NCBI RefSeq assembly: GCF_001654855.1
Contig: NZ_LXEN01000125.1
Coordinates: forward strand, 1-57,783
Direction of reading: 5' to 3'
Length of the DNA stretch: 57,783 bases
From: Proteus myxofaciens ATCC 19692
GTDB taxonomy: Bacteria; Pseudomonadota; Gammaproteobacteria; Enterobacterales; Enterobacteriaceae
Shown here in pieces: positions 30,668 to 41,026 of the stretch. Numbering within the stretch: position 1 is the first letter of the stretch; the number at the start of each line of letters is the position of its first letter. Position numbers and translations under genes: made by a program. The notes beneath the pieces were generated by a model. That model was not told the origin of the DNA. It searched no databases and saw only the letters and a program-made list of their open reading frames with translations.

Positions 30668-33250
30668 TCAGCCAACAACGATGTTCAGTAATTTACCAGG
30701 AACATAAATAACTTTGCGAATAGTCACATCTTCCAAGTATTTAGCTACACTGTACTCTTTTGTTGCCATTTCCTGAACATAATCTTTTTCTGAATTAGCA
30801 GGAACTGTAACACGTCCACGTACTTTACCATTTACTTGAACAATAATGAGTTTAGTGTCATCAATCATTGCTTCTTCATCAGCAACAGGCCACGGCGCCA
30901 CATCTACATCTACTTTACCATCAAGCGCTTGCCACATAACAAAACAAGCATGAGGAATAATAGGTGAAAGCATACGAACAATAGCAGATAACGCCTCTTG
31001 CATTAATGCTCTATCTTGTTCAGTTTCTTGTGGTGCACGAGTTAATTTGTTCATTAACTCCATGATGGCAGCGATAGCAGTATTGAAAGCTAAACGGCGA
31101 CCAATATCGTCAGATACTTTAGCGATAGTTTTATGTAAATCGCGTCGTAAGTCTTTTTGTGCTTCAGTTAATGTTGCAATATCTAATGGCTGTATTGCAC
31201 CTTTTTGAGTGTGCTCATGAACTAAACGCCATAAACGACGTAAGAAACGGTTAGCTCCTTCGACACTTGATTCTTGCCATTCTAATGTTAATTCCGGTGG
31301 TGCAGCAAACATCATAAACAGACGTACAGTATCAGCACCATAACGTTCAACCATAGTTTGTGGGTCGATACCGTTATTTTTAGACTTAGACATTTTGCTC
31401 ATACCAGCATAAGTCAATTCATGACCTTCACTGTCTGTCGCTTTAGTGATGCGATTTTTTTCATCACGTTCAACAATCGCATCAGCAGGAGACACCCAAT
31501 GGCGGGCACCATCTTCACCGGTATAATAGAATGCATCCGCTAAAACCATGCCTTGGCACAGTAAACGTTTTGCTGGTTCATCAGAATTAACTAGGCCTGC
31601 ATCACGCATCAGTTTGTGGAAGAAACGGAAATACATTAGATGCATTATGGCGTGTTCAATACCGCCAATATACCAGTCTACAGGTAACCAATAGTTAGCT
31701 GCTTTAGGATCTAACATTCCTTTGTCATAATCAGGGCAAGTGTAACGCGCATAATACCAAGATGATTCCATAAAGGTGTCAAAAGTATCTGTTTCGCGTA
31801 ATGCTGGTTGACCATGAATTGTTGTTTTCGCCCACTCAGGATCTGCTTTAATTGGGCTTGTTATTCCATCCATTTTGACATCTTCAGGTAAAATAACAGG
31901 AAGTTGGTCTTCAGGAACAGGAACAACGGTACCATCTTCTAATGTTGCCATTGGAATTGGTGCGCCCCAGTAGCGTTGACGAGAAACACCCCAATCACGA
32001 AGACGATAGTTAACTTTACGTTCACCAACACCCATTTGTGCTAGTTTATCTGCAATCGCATTAAAACCAGCTAGATTATCAAGACCTGAAAATTCACCTG
32101 AGTTAATCAGGCTATTTTTTTCTGTGAAAGCGCCTTCAGATAAATCAGGTTGATGACCTTCAGCATCTGCAATCACAGCTTTAATCGGTAAATTATATTT
32201 GGTTGCAAATTCCCAGTCGCGTTCATCGTGACCAGGAACAGCCATTACCGCACCAGTGCCGTATTCCATTAATACAAAATTAGCAACCCAAATGGCGACT
32301 TTCTCTTTTGTTAATGGATGAATGGCGTATAAGCCAGTGTCGATCCCTTTTTTCTCCATTGTTGCCATATCGGCTTCAGCCATTTTCATGTTACGGCATT
32401 CATCAATGAAGTGTTGAACCTCAGAATTATTTTTAGCGGCTCTTTGTGCTAATGGGTGACCTGCTGCAACAGCAACATACGTTACGCCCATAAAAGTATC
32501 TGGACGAGTGGTATAAACGGTCATGGTGTCGTTGCTGTCTGCGACCTCAAAGGTAATTTCAACACCTTCAGAACGACCAATCCAGTTACGTTGCATCGTT
32601 TTAACTTGTTCTGGCCATTCATCTAATGTATCTAAATCATCTAGAAGCTCTTGGGCGTAGTCAGTAATTTTAATAAACCACTGAGGGATTTCTTTGCGCT
32701 CAACAGGGGTATCACAACGCCAGCAACAGCCATCAATGACTTGTTCATTTGCTAACACGGTAAGGTCATGAGGACACCAGTTAACCGCAGAGGTTTTCTT
32801 ATAGACTAAACCTTTTTCATATAATTTTGTGAAGAACCATTGTTCCCAACGATAATATTCTGGTGTACATGTTGTGACTTCGCGATCCCAATCATATCCA
32901 AAACCCAGTTTTTTTAACTGGTTTTTCATATAATTGATATTTTCATAAGTCCACGGGGCTGGTGCTGTATTATTTTTAACAGCAGCGCCTTCTGCTGGCA
33001 GGCCGAACGCATCCCAACCAATAGGTTGCAATACGTTTTTACCTAACATACGTTGATAACGGGAAATCACGTCACCAATTGTGTAGTTACGGACGTGTCC
33101 CATGTGTAGTCGGCCAGAAGGATAAGGTAGCATTGACAGGCAGTAATATTTTTCTTTGTTATTATCTTCTGTCACTTTGAATGTATTGTTCTTTTCCCAG
33201 TGTTGCTGGATAGTTTGCTCTATATCTTCGGGACGATATTGTTCTTGCAT
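30668..33250 (-). CDS. leuS: Leucyl-tRNA synthetase
   Basis: LeuS charges tRNA-Leu and edits mischarged products. At 860 residues it equals E. coli LeuS. It shows the HIGH-type motif in [14 protein letters not shown] (about 42-55), the CP1 editing domain with [20 protein letters not shown] (about 245-265), and the KMSKS loop in [11 protein letters not shown] (about 618). It is the first gene of the leuS-lptE-holA-nadD operon. Two tRNA-Leu genes lie elsewhere in this window. Confidence 0.98.
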   Translation of the reverse strand: MQEQYRPEDIEQTIQQHWEKNNTFKVTEDNNKEKYYCLSMLPYPSGRLHMGHVRNYTIGDVISRYQRMLGKNVLQPIGWDAFGLPAEGAAVKNNTAPAPWTYENINYMKNQLKKLGFGYDWDREVTTCTPEYYRWEQWFFTKLYEKGLVYKKTSAVNWCPHDLTVLANEQVIDGCCWRCDTPVERKEIPQWFIKITDYAQELLDDLDTLDEWPEQVKTMQRNWIGRSEGVEITFEVADSNDTMTVYTTRPDTFMGVTYVAVAAGHPLAQRAAKNNSEVQHFIDECRNMKMAEADMATMEKKGIDTGLYAIHPLTKEKVAIWVANFVLMEYGTGAVMAVPGHDERDWEFATKYNLPIKAVIADAEGHQPDLSEGAFTEKNSLINSGEFSGLDNLAGFNAIADKLAQMGVGERKVNYRLRDWGVSRQRYWGAPIPMATLEDGTVVPVPEDQLPVILPEDVKMDGITSPIKADPEWAKTTIHGQPALRETDTFDTFMESSWYYARYTCPDYDKGMLDPKAANYWLPVDWYIGGIEHAIMHLMYFRFFHKLMRDAGLVNSDEPAKRLLCQGMVLADAFYYTGEDGARHWVSPADAIVERDEKNRITKATDSEGHELTYAGMSKMSKSKNNGIDPQTMVERYGADTVRLFMMFAAPPELTLEWQESSVEGANRFLRRLWRLVHEHTQKGAIQPLDIATLTEAQKDLRRDLHKTIAKVSDDIGRRLAFNTAIAAIMELMNKLTRAPQETEQDRALMQEALSAIVRMLSPIIPHACFVMWQALDGKVDVDVAPWPVADEEAMIDDTKLIIVQVNGKVRGRVTVPANSEKDYVQEMATKEYSVAKYLEDVTIRKVIYVPGKLLNIVVG

Positions 33251-33612
33251 GGCACCGATAATCCTATGGTGAATTAATGGCTACCAATAAGGGTAGCCGT
33301 TATAATGAAATTAAGACTTGCATAGCATAGCTGATTTTGTCTTATAGCCACAACTATTGATCTTCATGAAAGCCATTGTTTGCATAACTTTTTCAAGTGT
33401 ATTGCGAGCTAAGCTGAAAATACGCAATTTACAAACAAGGTTTAATTAATGATTAAACTTATGTTTAAACATAGTAATGCATTTTATTCTTTATGAAATA
33501 CTTTAAATTGCGTGAAAACAACGAGTATTAATATTAAAGATAGCAAGAAAGAGTTGTGTTATTTACTGACGGACTTAAATACAGCACGCCAGTAAATAAT
33601 GAGATGATAATA
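33251..33612. other. Intergenic region between gltL and leuS
   Basis: No gene is supported. The region contains a hairpin beyond gltL (33561-33597, arms ATTTACTG/CAGTAAAT), a hairpin GTTTAAT/ATTAAAC at 33440-33458, and a 14-base perfect palindrome TATGTTTAAACATA at 33460-33473. The leuS promoter should lie between these and 33250. Confidence 0.45.
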
Positions 33613-34338
33613 TTAGTGCAGTATTTTGGCGAGAAAGTCTTTTGCTCTATCTGATTTAGCATTTTCAAAGAATTCATTTTTAGGACTGTCTTCAACAATA
33701 CGTCCTTCATCCATAAAAATGATTCTGTCAGCAACTTTTTTTGCAAATCCCATTTCATGAGTGACAACCATCATTGTCATACCTTCATTGGCAAGCTCTA
33801 CCATGACATCAAGCACCTCATTAATCATTTCAGGATCAAGAGCTGATGTCGGTTCATCAAATAACATCGCAATAGGATCCATACATAGTGCTCGTGCAAT
33901 GGCAACACGCTGTTGCTGACCACCAGAAAGCTGAGCCGGATATTTATTAGCATGATTTGATAACCCAACACGCTCTAATAATTTTAATCCTTTTTCTTTC
34001 GCTTCTGCTTTATTTCGGTTAAGAACTTTAACCTGTGCAAGCGTAAGATTTTCAATAATAGAGAGGTGAGGGAAAAGCTCAAAATGTTGGAATACCATAC
34101 CAACTTTTGCACGTAGTTTTGCAAGATCAGTATTTTTCTCATTGACTTTTGTACCATCAACAATGATTTCACCTTGCTGTATTGGCTCTAAACCATTAAC
34201 CGTTTTAATCAGTGTTGACTTACCTGAGCCAGAAGGCCCACAGACAACAACAACTTCCCCCTTTTTAACTTCAGTGGAGCACTCAGTCAGTACTTGAAAC
34301 TGACCATACCATTTGGAAACATCTTTTAGGGAAATCAT
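33613..34338 (-). CDS. gltL: Glutamate/aspartate ABC transporter, ATPase GltL
   Basis: GltL drives uptake of glutamate and aspartate through GltJK. The 241-residue ABC subunit shows Walker [10 protein letters not shown] near residue 34, the signature LSGGQQQR, and Walker [15 protein letters not shown]. It starts directly after gltK and is the last gene of gltIJKL. A hairpin at 33561-33597 follows it. Confidence 0.96.
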   Translation of the reverse strand: MISLKDVSKWYGQFQVLTECSTEVKKGEVVVVCGPSGSGKSTLIKTVNGLEPIQQGEIIVDGTKVNEKNTDLAKLRAKVGMVFQHFELFPHLSIIENLTLAQVKVLNRNKAEAKEKGLKLLERVGLSNHANKYPAQLSGGQQQRVAIARALCMDPIAMLFDEPTSALDPEMINEVLDVMVELANEGMTMMVVTHEMGFAKKVADRIIFMDEGRIVEDSPKNEFFENAKSDRAKDFLAKILH

Positions 34339-35013
34339 CTACGTCGTCCTTTTTTTAAGAAAATTCACTAACATTGAAGCTGAGAAACAAATAATAAAGT
34401 AAACAAATCCAGCAAAAAGAATCATTTCAACTTGTGTGCCATCTCGTTCACCAATATTCGTAGCAGTACGGAAAAAGTCAGTAAGGCTCAGTACATAAAC
34501 TAAAGAAGTATCTTGAAATAAAACAATACCTTGAGTTAGTAATAGTGGGATCATAGCACGGAAGGCTTGTGGTAAAATCACTAAACGCATTGTTTGTGAC
34601 TTAGTCATACCTAACGCTAAAGATGCTGAAAATTGCCCTTTACTGACGCTTTGAATACCCGCCCTTATTATTTCAGAGTAATAAGCTGCTTCAAATAATG
34701 AGAACGCTATCATTGCTGAAATCAAACGAATATCATTTTTAGGTGAAAGCCCTAGAATATTTTGTAATATGTTAGGCACGATTAAATAAAACCACAGTAA
34801 AACCATCACTAAAGGGATTGAGCGAAAAGTATTGACATATCCCGCAGCAAACCAACTAATCGGTTTAAAGCTTGATAATCGCATTACTGCAAGTACAGTT
34901 CCCCATAAAATACCAATAATAATAGCGGTTATGGTAATTTTTAAGGTGATAGCCATGCCATCCATTAAAAATGGTAAGCTAGGAACAACAGAACTCCAGT
35001 CAAAATCGTACAT
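34339..35013 (-). CDS. gltK: Glutamate/aspartate ABC transporter, permease GltK
   Basis: GltK is one of two membrane subunits of the glutamate/aspartate importer. The 224-residue protein has about five hydrophobic segments and the His/Glu permease family sequence [25 protein letters not shown], followed by the ATPase-coupling loop [22 protein letters not shown]. Its start overlaps the last base of gltJ, so translation is coupled. Confidence 0.95.
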   Translation of the reverse strand: MYDFDWSSVVPSLPFLMDGMAITLKITITAIIIGILWGTVLAVMRLSSFKPISWFAAGYVNTFRSIPLVMVLLWFYLIVPNILQNILGLSPKNDIRLISAMIAFSLFEAAYYSEIIRAGIQSVSKGQFSASLALGMTKSQTMRLVILPQAFRAMIPLLLTQGIVLFQDTSLVYVLSLTDFFRTATNIGERDGTQVEMILFAGFVYFIICFSASMLVNFLKKRTT

Positions 35014-35753
35014 TATTGACCTCCCGCTGTGCCAGGTAAACGGACTCGTTTTTCAAGCCAATGCATAACTATCATAATAACGACGTTAATCAACACATAT
35101 GCGAGTGTAATCGCTGTAAATGATTCATAAGCTTTTGCTGAATAATCAAGTAGCTTATTCGCTTGTGCTGCCATATCAATTAAGCCAATTGTTGATGCAA
35201 TTGCTGAGTTTTTAACAAGATTGAGTATTTCAGACGTCATTGGTGGAATGATAACGCGATAAGCGTTAGGTAATAAAATATAGCGGTAGGTTTGAGGTAA
35301 TGTTAAACCTAATGCTAATCCTGCTGCTTTTTGTCCTCTAGGAAGTGATTCAATGGCCGCTCTTACTTGTTCACACATACGAGCAGCAGTAAACAACCCC
35401 AAACATATCACTGAAGATAAAAAGAACTGAATATTCGGTGCTAAGTCCATTTTGAACCAGTCACCAATAGATTGTGGTAATAGTTCAGGAGCAACTAAAT
35501 ACCATGCAAAAAATTGAACAATCAGGGGAACATTACGAAAAAGCTCGACATAGATTGCACCTAAACTCGATAACCAGCGATTAGGAACAGTACGCAAAAT
35601 GCCAAAAAAAGAGCCAACAAAAAAAGCAATGATCCAAGCGCAGATAGATAACGCAACAGTGACTTGGAAACCTGAAATTAGCCATCCTAAATACGTTGTA
35701 TTCCCAAAGGGAGCTTCTTGGAGAAAAATACCCCAATCCCAATCAATAGACAT
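35013..35753 (-). CDS. gltJ: Glutamate/aspartate ABC transporter, permease GltJ
   Basis: GltJ pairs with GltK in the inner membrane. The 246-residue protein begins [21 protein letters not shown], as in E. coli. It has the coupling loop [29 protein letters not shown]. The ATG at 35753 is chosen because GGAGGTG lies just upstream; the frame stays open for 18 more codons across the terminator region. It is separated from gltI by a 122-base gap with an intrinsic terminator and a likely SroC-type RNA. Confidence 0.95.
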   Translation of the reverse strand: MSIDWDWGIFLQEAPFGNTTYLGWLISGFQVTVALSICAWIIAFFVGSFFGILRTVPNRWLSSLGAIYVELFRNVPLIVQFFAWYLVAPELLPQSIGDWFKMDLAPNIQFFLSSVICLGLFTAARMCEQVRAAIESLPRGQKAAGLALGLTLPQTYRYILLPNAYRVIIPPMTSEILNLVKNSAIASTIGLIDMAAQANKLLDYSAKAYESFTAITLAYVLINVVIMIVMHWLEKRVRLPGTAGGQ

Positions 35754-35769
35754 GATTTCACCTCCGGTG

Positions 35770-35798
35770 AAAAAAATAGGGTAGGGAACGACTACCCT
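35770..35798 (-). terminator. Intrinsic terminator between gltI and gltJ
   Basis: On the minus strand AGGGTAG, the loop TCGTTCC and CTACCCT are followed by ATTTTTTT, a textbook terminator. It lies just upstream of the gltJ ribosome-binding site. It would let gltI be made in excess over gltJKL and would define the 3' end of an SroC-like RNA. Confidence 0.85.
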
Positions 35799-35930
35799 GA
35801 ATTTCACTGTTCTGCTTGTCTAACAGATACTTTATAGTTATCAATTTAGTGGTGAGCACTATACTGATTAGTTTTTTAATTCAACGCTTTATCATTTGGT
35901 GAAGCAAATAGCGCTTTCATTTCATCAGAA
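35770..35930 (-). ncRNA. sroC: SroC-like small RNA from the gltI-gltJ intergenic region
   Basis: In E. coli and Salmonella the SroC RNA (about 160 nt) is cut from gltIJKL mRNA, spans the end of gltI and the gltI-gltJ gap, and ends at a terminator before gltJ. It acts as a sponge of GcvB. Here the same position has a strong terminator with a long T-run, good for Hfq binding. The 5' end given is only a length-based guess, and sequence identity to known SroC was not checked. Confidence 0.5.
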
Positions 35931-36769
35931 ATAGTAAAATCTAAATTAAGGTTTTTAGGTGGAATTGGAGAGTTAAACCATTTGTTAAAGGATTTTTCTG
36001 CTTCGCCAGATTTCTGTGCTTTAGCAATTGTTTCATCAATCAACGCTTTAAACTGAGTATCATCTTTACGTAGCATACAACCATAAGCTTCTTCTGATTG
36101 CGGTGTGCCTACAATTTCCCAATTACCCGGTTTTTTTGCTTTAGCGCGTTCACCGGCAAGCAGAGCATCATCCATCATAAAGGCGACAGCACGGCCTGAT
36201 TCTAATGTACGGAATGAATCGCCATGATCTTTTGCGCTGATAATGCGCATCTTCATTTTTTTCTCGTCATTAAGTTTATTTAATAACACTTCAGAGGTGG
36301 TACCTGATGTCACAACGACATTTTTACCTGCTAAATCAGCAAAATCTTTAATATCACCGTCTTTTTTGGCCAGTAAACGAGTTCCTACAATAAAAATAGT
36401 ATTTGAGAAATCAGCTTGCTTCTGACGAGCTTCATTGTTGGTAGTAGAACCACATTCAAAATCAAAAGTACCATTTTGTAATAATGGAATGCGATTCTGA
36501 GAAGTAATTGGAATTAGGCGTACTTGAAGATTAGGCTTACCAAGCTTTTCTTTAACTGCATCAACAATAAGATTGGAGTAATCTTGAGAATAGCCCACAA
36601 CTTTCTGTTGGTTATCATAATAAGAGAAGGGAACAGAGGATTCCCTATGTCCGACGATAATTATATCGTTATCATTTATTTTCTTTAAGCTTCCTGTCAA
36701 TTCTTCAGCTTGAACAGCACTTGCTGCTCCTAAAATCATTAATGATAATGCAAGTTTTCGCATGCTCAT
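35876..36769 (-). CDS. gltI: Glutamate/aspartate ABC transporter, periplasmic binding protein GltI
   Basis: GltI binds glutamate and aspartate in the periplasm. The 297-residue precursor has a signal peptide of about 21 residues ending VQAEE. Its mature part closely follows E. coli GltI, including VGHRESSVPFSYYDNQQK, FECGSTTNN and MRIISAKDHGDSFRTLESG. The ATG at 36769 is chosen because GGGAG lies 6 bases upstream and a clean signal peptide results; the frame remains open for 53 more codons. It is the first gene of the operon. Confidence 0.96.
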   Translation of the reverse strand: MSMRKLALSLMILGAASAVQAEELTGSLKKINDNDIIIVGHRESSVPFSYYDNQQKVVGYSQDYSNLIVDAVKEKLGKPNLQVRLIPITSQNRIPLLQNGTFDFECGSTTNNEARQKQADFSNTIFIVGTRLLAKKDGDIKDFADLAGKNVVVTSGTTSEVLLNKLNDEKKMKMRIISAKDHGDSFRTLESGRAVAFMMDDALLAGERAKAKKPGNWEIVGTPQSEEAYGCMLRKDDTQFKALIDETIAKAQKSGEAEKSFNKWFNSPIPPKNLNLDFTISDEMKALFASPNDKALN

Positions 36770-37130
36770 AATAACTCCCATTTTTGTGTTTGTGGTTTTG
36801 GTATCGTATTTTTTGTTGCATTTGCTTGTATTCAAATTGTGATTATTTTGTTTGTATAGTGTTAATAGATAGATCAAATAACATACTGTTGGAAGTGCAT
36901 TTTTTAAAATACGAGAGCTGTCTCTCAATAAAATAATTTATAGTTTTTTTGGAAGAGGCTTTCAATGCTTGAAAAGTAATGTATTAAATTTTTTGTCAAA
37001 AAAGAGAAAATAACTCTAATTTTGAAATATTAAGAAATAATATAAGTGATGATTTGTAAAGTTTATCTTAATGAGTTGTTTGTCTACGGATTACCGTTAA
37101 GATAACGACAGATGTTTAAGAGGGAGTTTT
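36770..37130. other. Divergent region between gltI and the scs operon
   Basis: No gene is supported in these 361 AT-rich bases, which must hold the gltI promoter and the scsA promoter. A short hairpin GAGAG-CTGT-CTCTC lies at 36913-36926. No clear CueR, CusR or CpxR site could be assigned. Confidence 0.4.
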
Positions 37131-37535
37131 ATGAGAACTTGGCGGTCAGGTCGCTGGCTTGTGTTAATGACAGTTTTGTTAATATTAAGTTGTATAATGC
37201 AACGCTCAATAGGTGCTCATGTAATTAGTGAGCGCTTGGCAATGTCTGTTGCTCAAGCACAACATCTATCATCAGCGATTACCGTGAATACAAATAGCCA
37301 AGATGATAATAAAAAAGAAACGTCTTTTTCATTATCAAGCTGTGAGTTGAGTGCGAAATCATTATTATCATTATCTCCATTAACAACAATAGAACCTTTT
37401 TTTTACTTACTAGGCGTTGTATTGTTATTAAGCATGTCGGCTATTTATGTTTCACGAAAGCGTAGTCAGAAAAAGCATCATCATCCCCCTTTGCCTGTAA
37501 GGCTTCATCTCCATTATTGTATTCTTCGAAATTAG
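37131..37535 (+). CDS. ScsA-like small membrane protein
   Basis: This 134-residue protein precedes scsB, the place of scsA in Salmonella-type copper tolerance loci. It has a hydrophobic segment at about 9-24, a polar stretch, a second membrane segment at about 89-107, and a basic, histidine-rich tail (RKRSQKKHHHPP and HLHYC) that could bind metal. It has a strong AGAGGGAG ribosome-binding site. Sequence similarity to ScsA could not be confirmed by eye, so the name rests mainly on position and shape; the function is unknown. Confidence 0.6.
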   Translation: MRTWRSGRWLVLMTVLLILSCIMQRSIGAHVISERLAMSVAQAQHLSSAITVNTNSQDDNKKETSFSLSSCELSAKSLLSLSPLTTIEPFFYLLGVVLLLSMSAIYVSRKRSQKKHHHPPLPVRLHLHYCILRN

Positions 37536-37605
37536 CGGCTTCTTAACTAAAAATAGGCGCTTTTTGGGCGTGATTTTCTATCTAGATAATTTTTAGGGAG
37601 TTGCA

Positions 37606-39651
37606 ATGTTCCGTGTTTTTTTTATAGCGTTGATGTTAACGTTTTTTTCTTTATCCACATCTCAAGCAGCCCAAACGGGATGGTTAACTTCACCGGATAA
37701 TCCACATGCTAAAGTCATGGCGATGGCAAAGAAATCGCCTGAAGGCGATGTAAAGCTTTTACTTGAAGTGGATTTAGCATCAGGCTGGAAAACGTATTGG
37801 CGTTCACCGGGTGAAGGTGGTGTTGCACCTGAAATTAATTGGTCATCTGATGTCTCAAATATGACATGGTATTGGCCAACACCTTCAGCATTTGATATAG
37901 CGGGTATTCATACTCAAGGATATTCTCAAAAAGTTATTTTTCCAATTGAGCTTAGCTCAGTGAAAGGTGATAACTTAAGTGGCGTTTTAACACTGCCTAC
38001 CTGTAGTAATGTCTGTGTATTAACTGATTACACACTTGACTTAGATTTAGCTGAGCCAGCACCTGATAATTTTGATTGGTATTATAGCCAAGCGATGTCA
38101 CTCGTTCCTGTTTCTTCTGGGCTTATTTCTTCTCTTTCATCTCAATATGATAATAGTAAACTCACTATCACAGTTGATCGTGAACAGGGTGATTGGAAAC
38201 ATCCTAATATTTATCTTGATCCTCCTACAGAGACATTTTTTGGAACTCCAACATTACAATATAAAGGTGATAAATTATCAGTCATAGTTGATGTAACAAA
38301 TGATTGGGGTGAAAAATCTGCTGATATTACAGGTAAACCGCTTTCAGTTGTCATTACTGATGAAGGCCTTTCTCGCCAAGTCAATGGCATTATTGGTGAA
38401 GGTGACGTGGCTAATGCGATTTCAACTTCTTCACAGAATAGTATGAGCTTATGGGCTGTGCTTTCTTTTGCATTACTTGGTGGCTTAATTCTTAATTTAA
38501 TGCCTTGTGTATTGCCGGTATTAGCAATGAAATTAGGCTCAATACTGCATACAGAAAAGCGTGATGTTGGCTCAGTTCGTAAACAATTTTCACTATCTGT
38601 CATTGGAATTATTGTCTCTTTTTGGGCATTAGCCTTATTTATGACCGTACTCCGGTATAGCCAGGAAGCGATAGGTTGGGGAATTCAATTCCAAAGCCCT
38701 TGGTTTATCGGTTTTATGGTATTAATTACGGCTATATTTACGGCAAATTTATTTGGTTTATTTGAATTACGCTTATCAAGTAATCTCAATACAAAAATGG
38801 CGACAGCCGGTGGCAAAGGAAATAGTCGACATTTTTGGGAAGGGGCATTTGCTACGTTATTAGCGACGCCGTGTTCAGCACCTTTTTTAGGTACTGCGGT
38901 GGCTTATGCGTTAGTTGCACCACTTAGTGAACTTTGGTTGATTTTTACCGCATTAGGTATTGGTATGAGTTTGCCGTGGATTTTAGTGGCACTTTTTCCT
39001 GCTATTGCGAGAATATTACCTAAACCAGGTAAATGGATGGGAAGTATTAGAGTTATTTTAGGCTTTATGATGCTTCTATCGTGTATTTGGTTAATGACTC
39101 TGTTAATTCCCCATTTTGGACTGATAACCGTCTCCATTATTTTTATCATTATTGGATTTATTCTGCTTTTTGCTATTGGAAAGCACTATGGTAAGAAAGC
39201 ACTTAGCATATCAATGTTAATCGCGCTTATTCTAGGCGCTAGCACTTACTTTTTTGTAGCTCAGCCTGAAACACAAACACTAGCAGGTAAAGATACGGTT
39301 CATTGGCAACCCTTGACAGAGCAAGCTCTTCAACAGGCATTATCAGAAAATAAACGTATTTTTATTGATGTGACTGCGGATTGGTGTGTAACCTGCAAAG
39401 CAAACAAATACAATGTATTATTGCGTGAAGATGTTCAAAAGGCATTATCAGAGCCAGATGTTGTTGCATTTAGAGGAAATTGGACTAAGCCTTCTGATGA
39501 AATTACCCAATTCCTGAAAAAACGTGGTCAGGTTGCTGTACCCTTTAATCAAATTTATGGACCTGGCATTAAAGAAGGGGAAATTTTACCTCCTCTTTTA
39601 AATAAAGATTTATTACTTAAAATTCTTTCTGAGGCTAAAGGAGCCGAATAA
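37606..39651 (+). CDS. scsB: ScsB, DsbD-like transmembrane electron carrier of the copper-tolerance operon
   Basis: ScsB passes electrons from cytoplasmic thioredoxin across the inner membrane to ScsC. The 681-residue protein has a signal peptide ending SQAAQ and an N-terminal periplasmic domain (about 22-260) with a cysteine-containing LPTCSNVCVLT segment. A membrane core follows with the paired redox cysteine motifs MPCVLPV and TPCSAPF, then a C-terminal thioredoxin domain with DWCVTCK. A GGGAG ribosome-binding site precedes it. The stop codon overlaps the scsC start (TAATG). Confidence 0.92.
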   Translation: MFRVFFIALMLTFFSLSTSQAAQTGWLTSPDNPHAKVMAMAKKSPEGDVKLLLEVDLASGWKTYWRSPGEGGVAPEINWSSDVSNMTWYWPTPSAFDIAGIHTQGYSQKVIFPIELSSVKGDNLSGVLTLPTCSNVCVLTDYTLDLDLAEPAPDNFDWYYSQAMSLVPVSSGLISSLSSQYDNSKLTITVDREQGDWKHPNIYLDPPTETFFGTPTLQYKGDKLSVIVDVTNDWGEKSADITGKPLSVVITDEGLSRQVNGIIGEGDVANAISTSSQNSMSLWAVLSFALLGGLILNLMPCVLPVLAMKLGSILHTEKRDVGSVRKQFSLSVIGIIVSFWALALFMTVLRYSQEAIGWGIQFQSPWFIGFMVLITAIFTANLFGLFELRLSSNLNTKMATAGGKGNSRHFWEGAFATLLATPCSAPFLGTAVAYALVAPLSELWLIFTALGIGMSLPWILVALFPAIARILPKPGKWMGSIRVILGFMMLLSCIWLMTLLIPHFGLITVSIIFIIIGFILLFAIGKHYGKKALSISMLIALILGASTYFFVAQPETQTLAGKDTVHWQPLTEQALQQALSENKRIFIDVTADWCVTCKANKYNVLLREDVQKALSEPDVVAFRGNWTKPSDEITQFLKKRGQVAVPFNQIYGPGIKEGEILPPLLNKDLLLKILSEAKGAE

Positions 39652-40382
39652 TGAAAAAAACACTTTCTGCACTGGTTATTTCCTCACTACTTTTTGGTGC
39701 AAATGTGCATGCGGCGGCTTTGAATGCTGCTCAAGAAAAAGAAGTTCGTACACTGGTACGCGATACGTTAATTAATAATCCTGAGATTTTAGAAGAAGCT
39801 ATCATGGCGTTACAGACTAAAAAAGCACAGGAGCAACAAACTCAATTTCGTAAAGCTTTAGAGTCTGAACACGATGCACTATATAACGATGCGTCAAGCC
39901 CACGCATTGGTGCTAAAGATGCAAAATTAGTCTTAGTTTCTTTTACTGATTATAACTGCCCTTATTGCAAACGCTTTGATCCTCTTTTAGAGAAGATTAC
40001 TGAACAATATCCAGATGTCGCCGTTATTATTAAACCTTTACCTTTCAAAGGTGAAAGTTCTGCTAAAGCATCACAAGCTGTTCTTTCAGTATGGAAAGAA
40101 GATCCAAAAGCATTCCAAGCATTACATCAACGTTTGATGCAGAAAAAAACAATGTTAGATAATGCAAGTATTGAAGAAGCAATGAAAAGCACAAATACTA
40201 GCAATATCAAAATTACAGATGATAGCTTGAAAGCATTACAAAATAACTTAGAGTTATCTCGTAAATTGGGTATTCAAGGTACGCCAGCAACCGTTGTTGG
40301 TGATACTATTCTACCTGGTGCAGTCGATTACTCTCAGTTAGAAGTGATAATCAAAGAACAGTTAGCAAAAGTGAAAAAATAA
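39651..40382 (+). CDS. scsC: ScsC, periplasmic DsbA-like disulfide isomerase
   Basis: This 243-residue protein has a signal peptide ending VHAAA, a long N-terminal helical segment (about 22-65) and a thioredoxin-fold domain with the active site CPYC in DYNCPYCKRFDP near residue 107 and a GTPATVV cis-proline loop. Proteus mirabilis ScsC is known to be a trimeric, shape-changing disulfide isomerase held together by this N-terminal part and linked to copper resistance. The linker region here (KAQEQQTQFRKAL) is of that type. It is coupled to scsB and scsD by TAATG overlaps. Confidence 0.92.
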   Translation: MKKTLSALVISSLLFGANVHAAALNAAQEKEVRTLVRDTLINNPEILEEAIMALQTKKAQEQQTQFRKALESEHDALYNDASSPRIGAKDAKLVLVSFTDYNCPYCKRFDPLLEKITEQYPDVAVIIKPLPFKGESSAKASQAVLSVWKEDPKAFQALHQRLMQKKTMLDNASIEEAMKSTNTSNIKITDDSLKALQNNLELSRKLGIQGTPATVVGDTILPGAVDYSQLEVIIKEQLAKVKK

Positions 40383-40885
40383 TGTTAAAGCGCCTACGAA
40401 AATGGAGTAAAGAGCTGATTGTTCTTATCGCTATTTTTGTTATAGCGTCTTTTGCTATGGACAGGTGGCGTCAGCCTACGCCACCTGTTTTAACACAATT
40501 GCCAGCGCTTTATACTGTTGAAGACAAGCCTGTTTCTTTAATAGCATTAAGCCAAGAAAAGCCCTTATTAGTCTATTTTTGGGCAACGTGGTGTGGCATT
40601 TGTAAAACAACGACACCCGCAGTTAATACGCTAGCACAAGACGGTTATAATGTTACTACTATCGCTATTCGCTCTGGTGATGATGCTAAATTACTGCGTG
40701 GCATTAACGCTAAACAATGGGGCTTTCCTGTTATAAATGATAATAATGGCATGGTTTCTCAACAATGGGGAATAAGTGCAACACCTTCTTTTGTTATTCT
40801 CTATAAAGGCGAAATGGTCAGCTTTACAAGTGGTTGGACATCATCATGGGGATTAAAACTAAGATTATGGTGGGCGTCTTTTTAA
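40382..40885 (+). CDS. scsD: ScsD, membrane-anchored TlpA-like thioredoxin
   Basis: ScsD is an inner-membrane-tethered periplasmic thioredoxin-family protein of the scs operon. The 167-residue protein has one N-terminal membrane anchor (about 10-26), then a TlpA-like domain with the active site CGIC in FWATWCGICKTTTP near residue 71 and the cis-proline segment SATPSFVIL. Its start overlaps the scsC stop. Its partner is thought to be ScsB; the exact substrate is not known. Confidence 0.9.
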   Translation: MLKRLRKWSKELIVLIAIFVIASFAMDRWRQPTPPVLTQLPALYTVEDKPVSLIALSQEKPLLVYFWATWCGICKTTTPAVNTLAQDGYNVTTIAIRSGDDAKLLRGINAKQWGFPVINDNNGMVSQQWGISATPSFVILYKGEMVSFTSGWTSSWGLKLRLWWASF

Positions 40886-41026
40886 TAAAAAAGTATTTAT
40901 TAAAAGGATAAGACATTCTTTTCCTAACTTATTAATTAAATAATGAAATGATAGCACGAGGAATAGCGGTAATTAGCTCAATAATAAAAATGATCATTTA
41001 AATTATTGTCGATTCTTTTCTGCGTT
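40886..41026. other. Short intergenic stretch after scsD
   Basis: A weak AT-only inverted repeat (TTAATAAA/TTTATTAA, 40881-40902) overlaps the scsD stop and may contribute to termination. Nothing else is recognised before the decayed HNH-type gene. Confidence 0.35.

Noticed and set aside
33534..33767. 77-codon frame overlapping the end of gltL
   Set aside because: It is a shadow of gltL in another frame, extended into AT-rich spacer.
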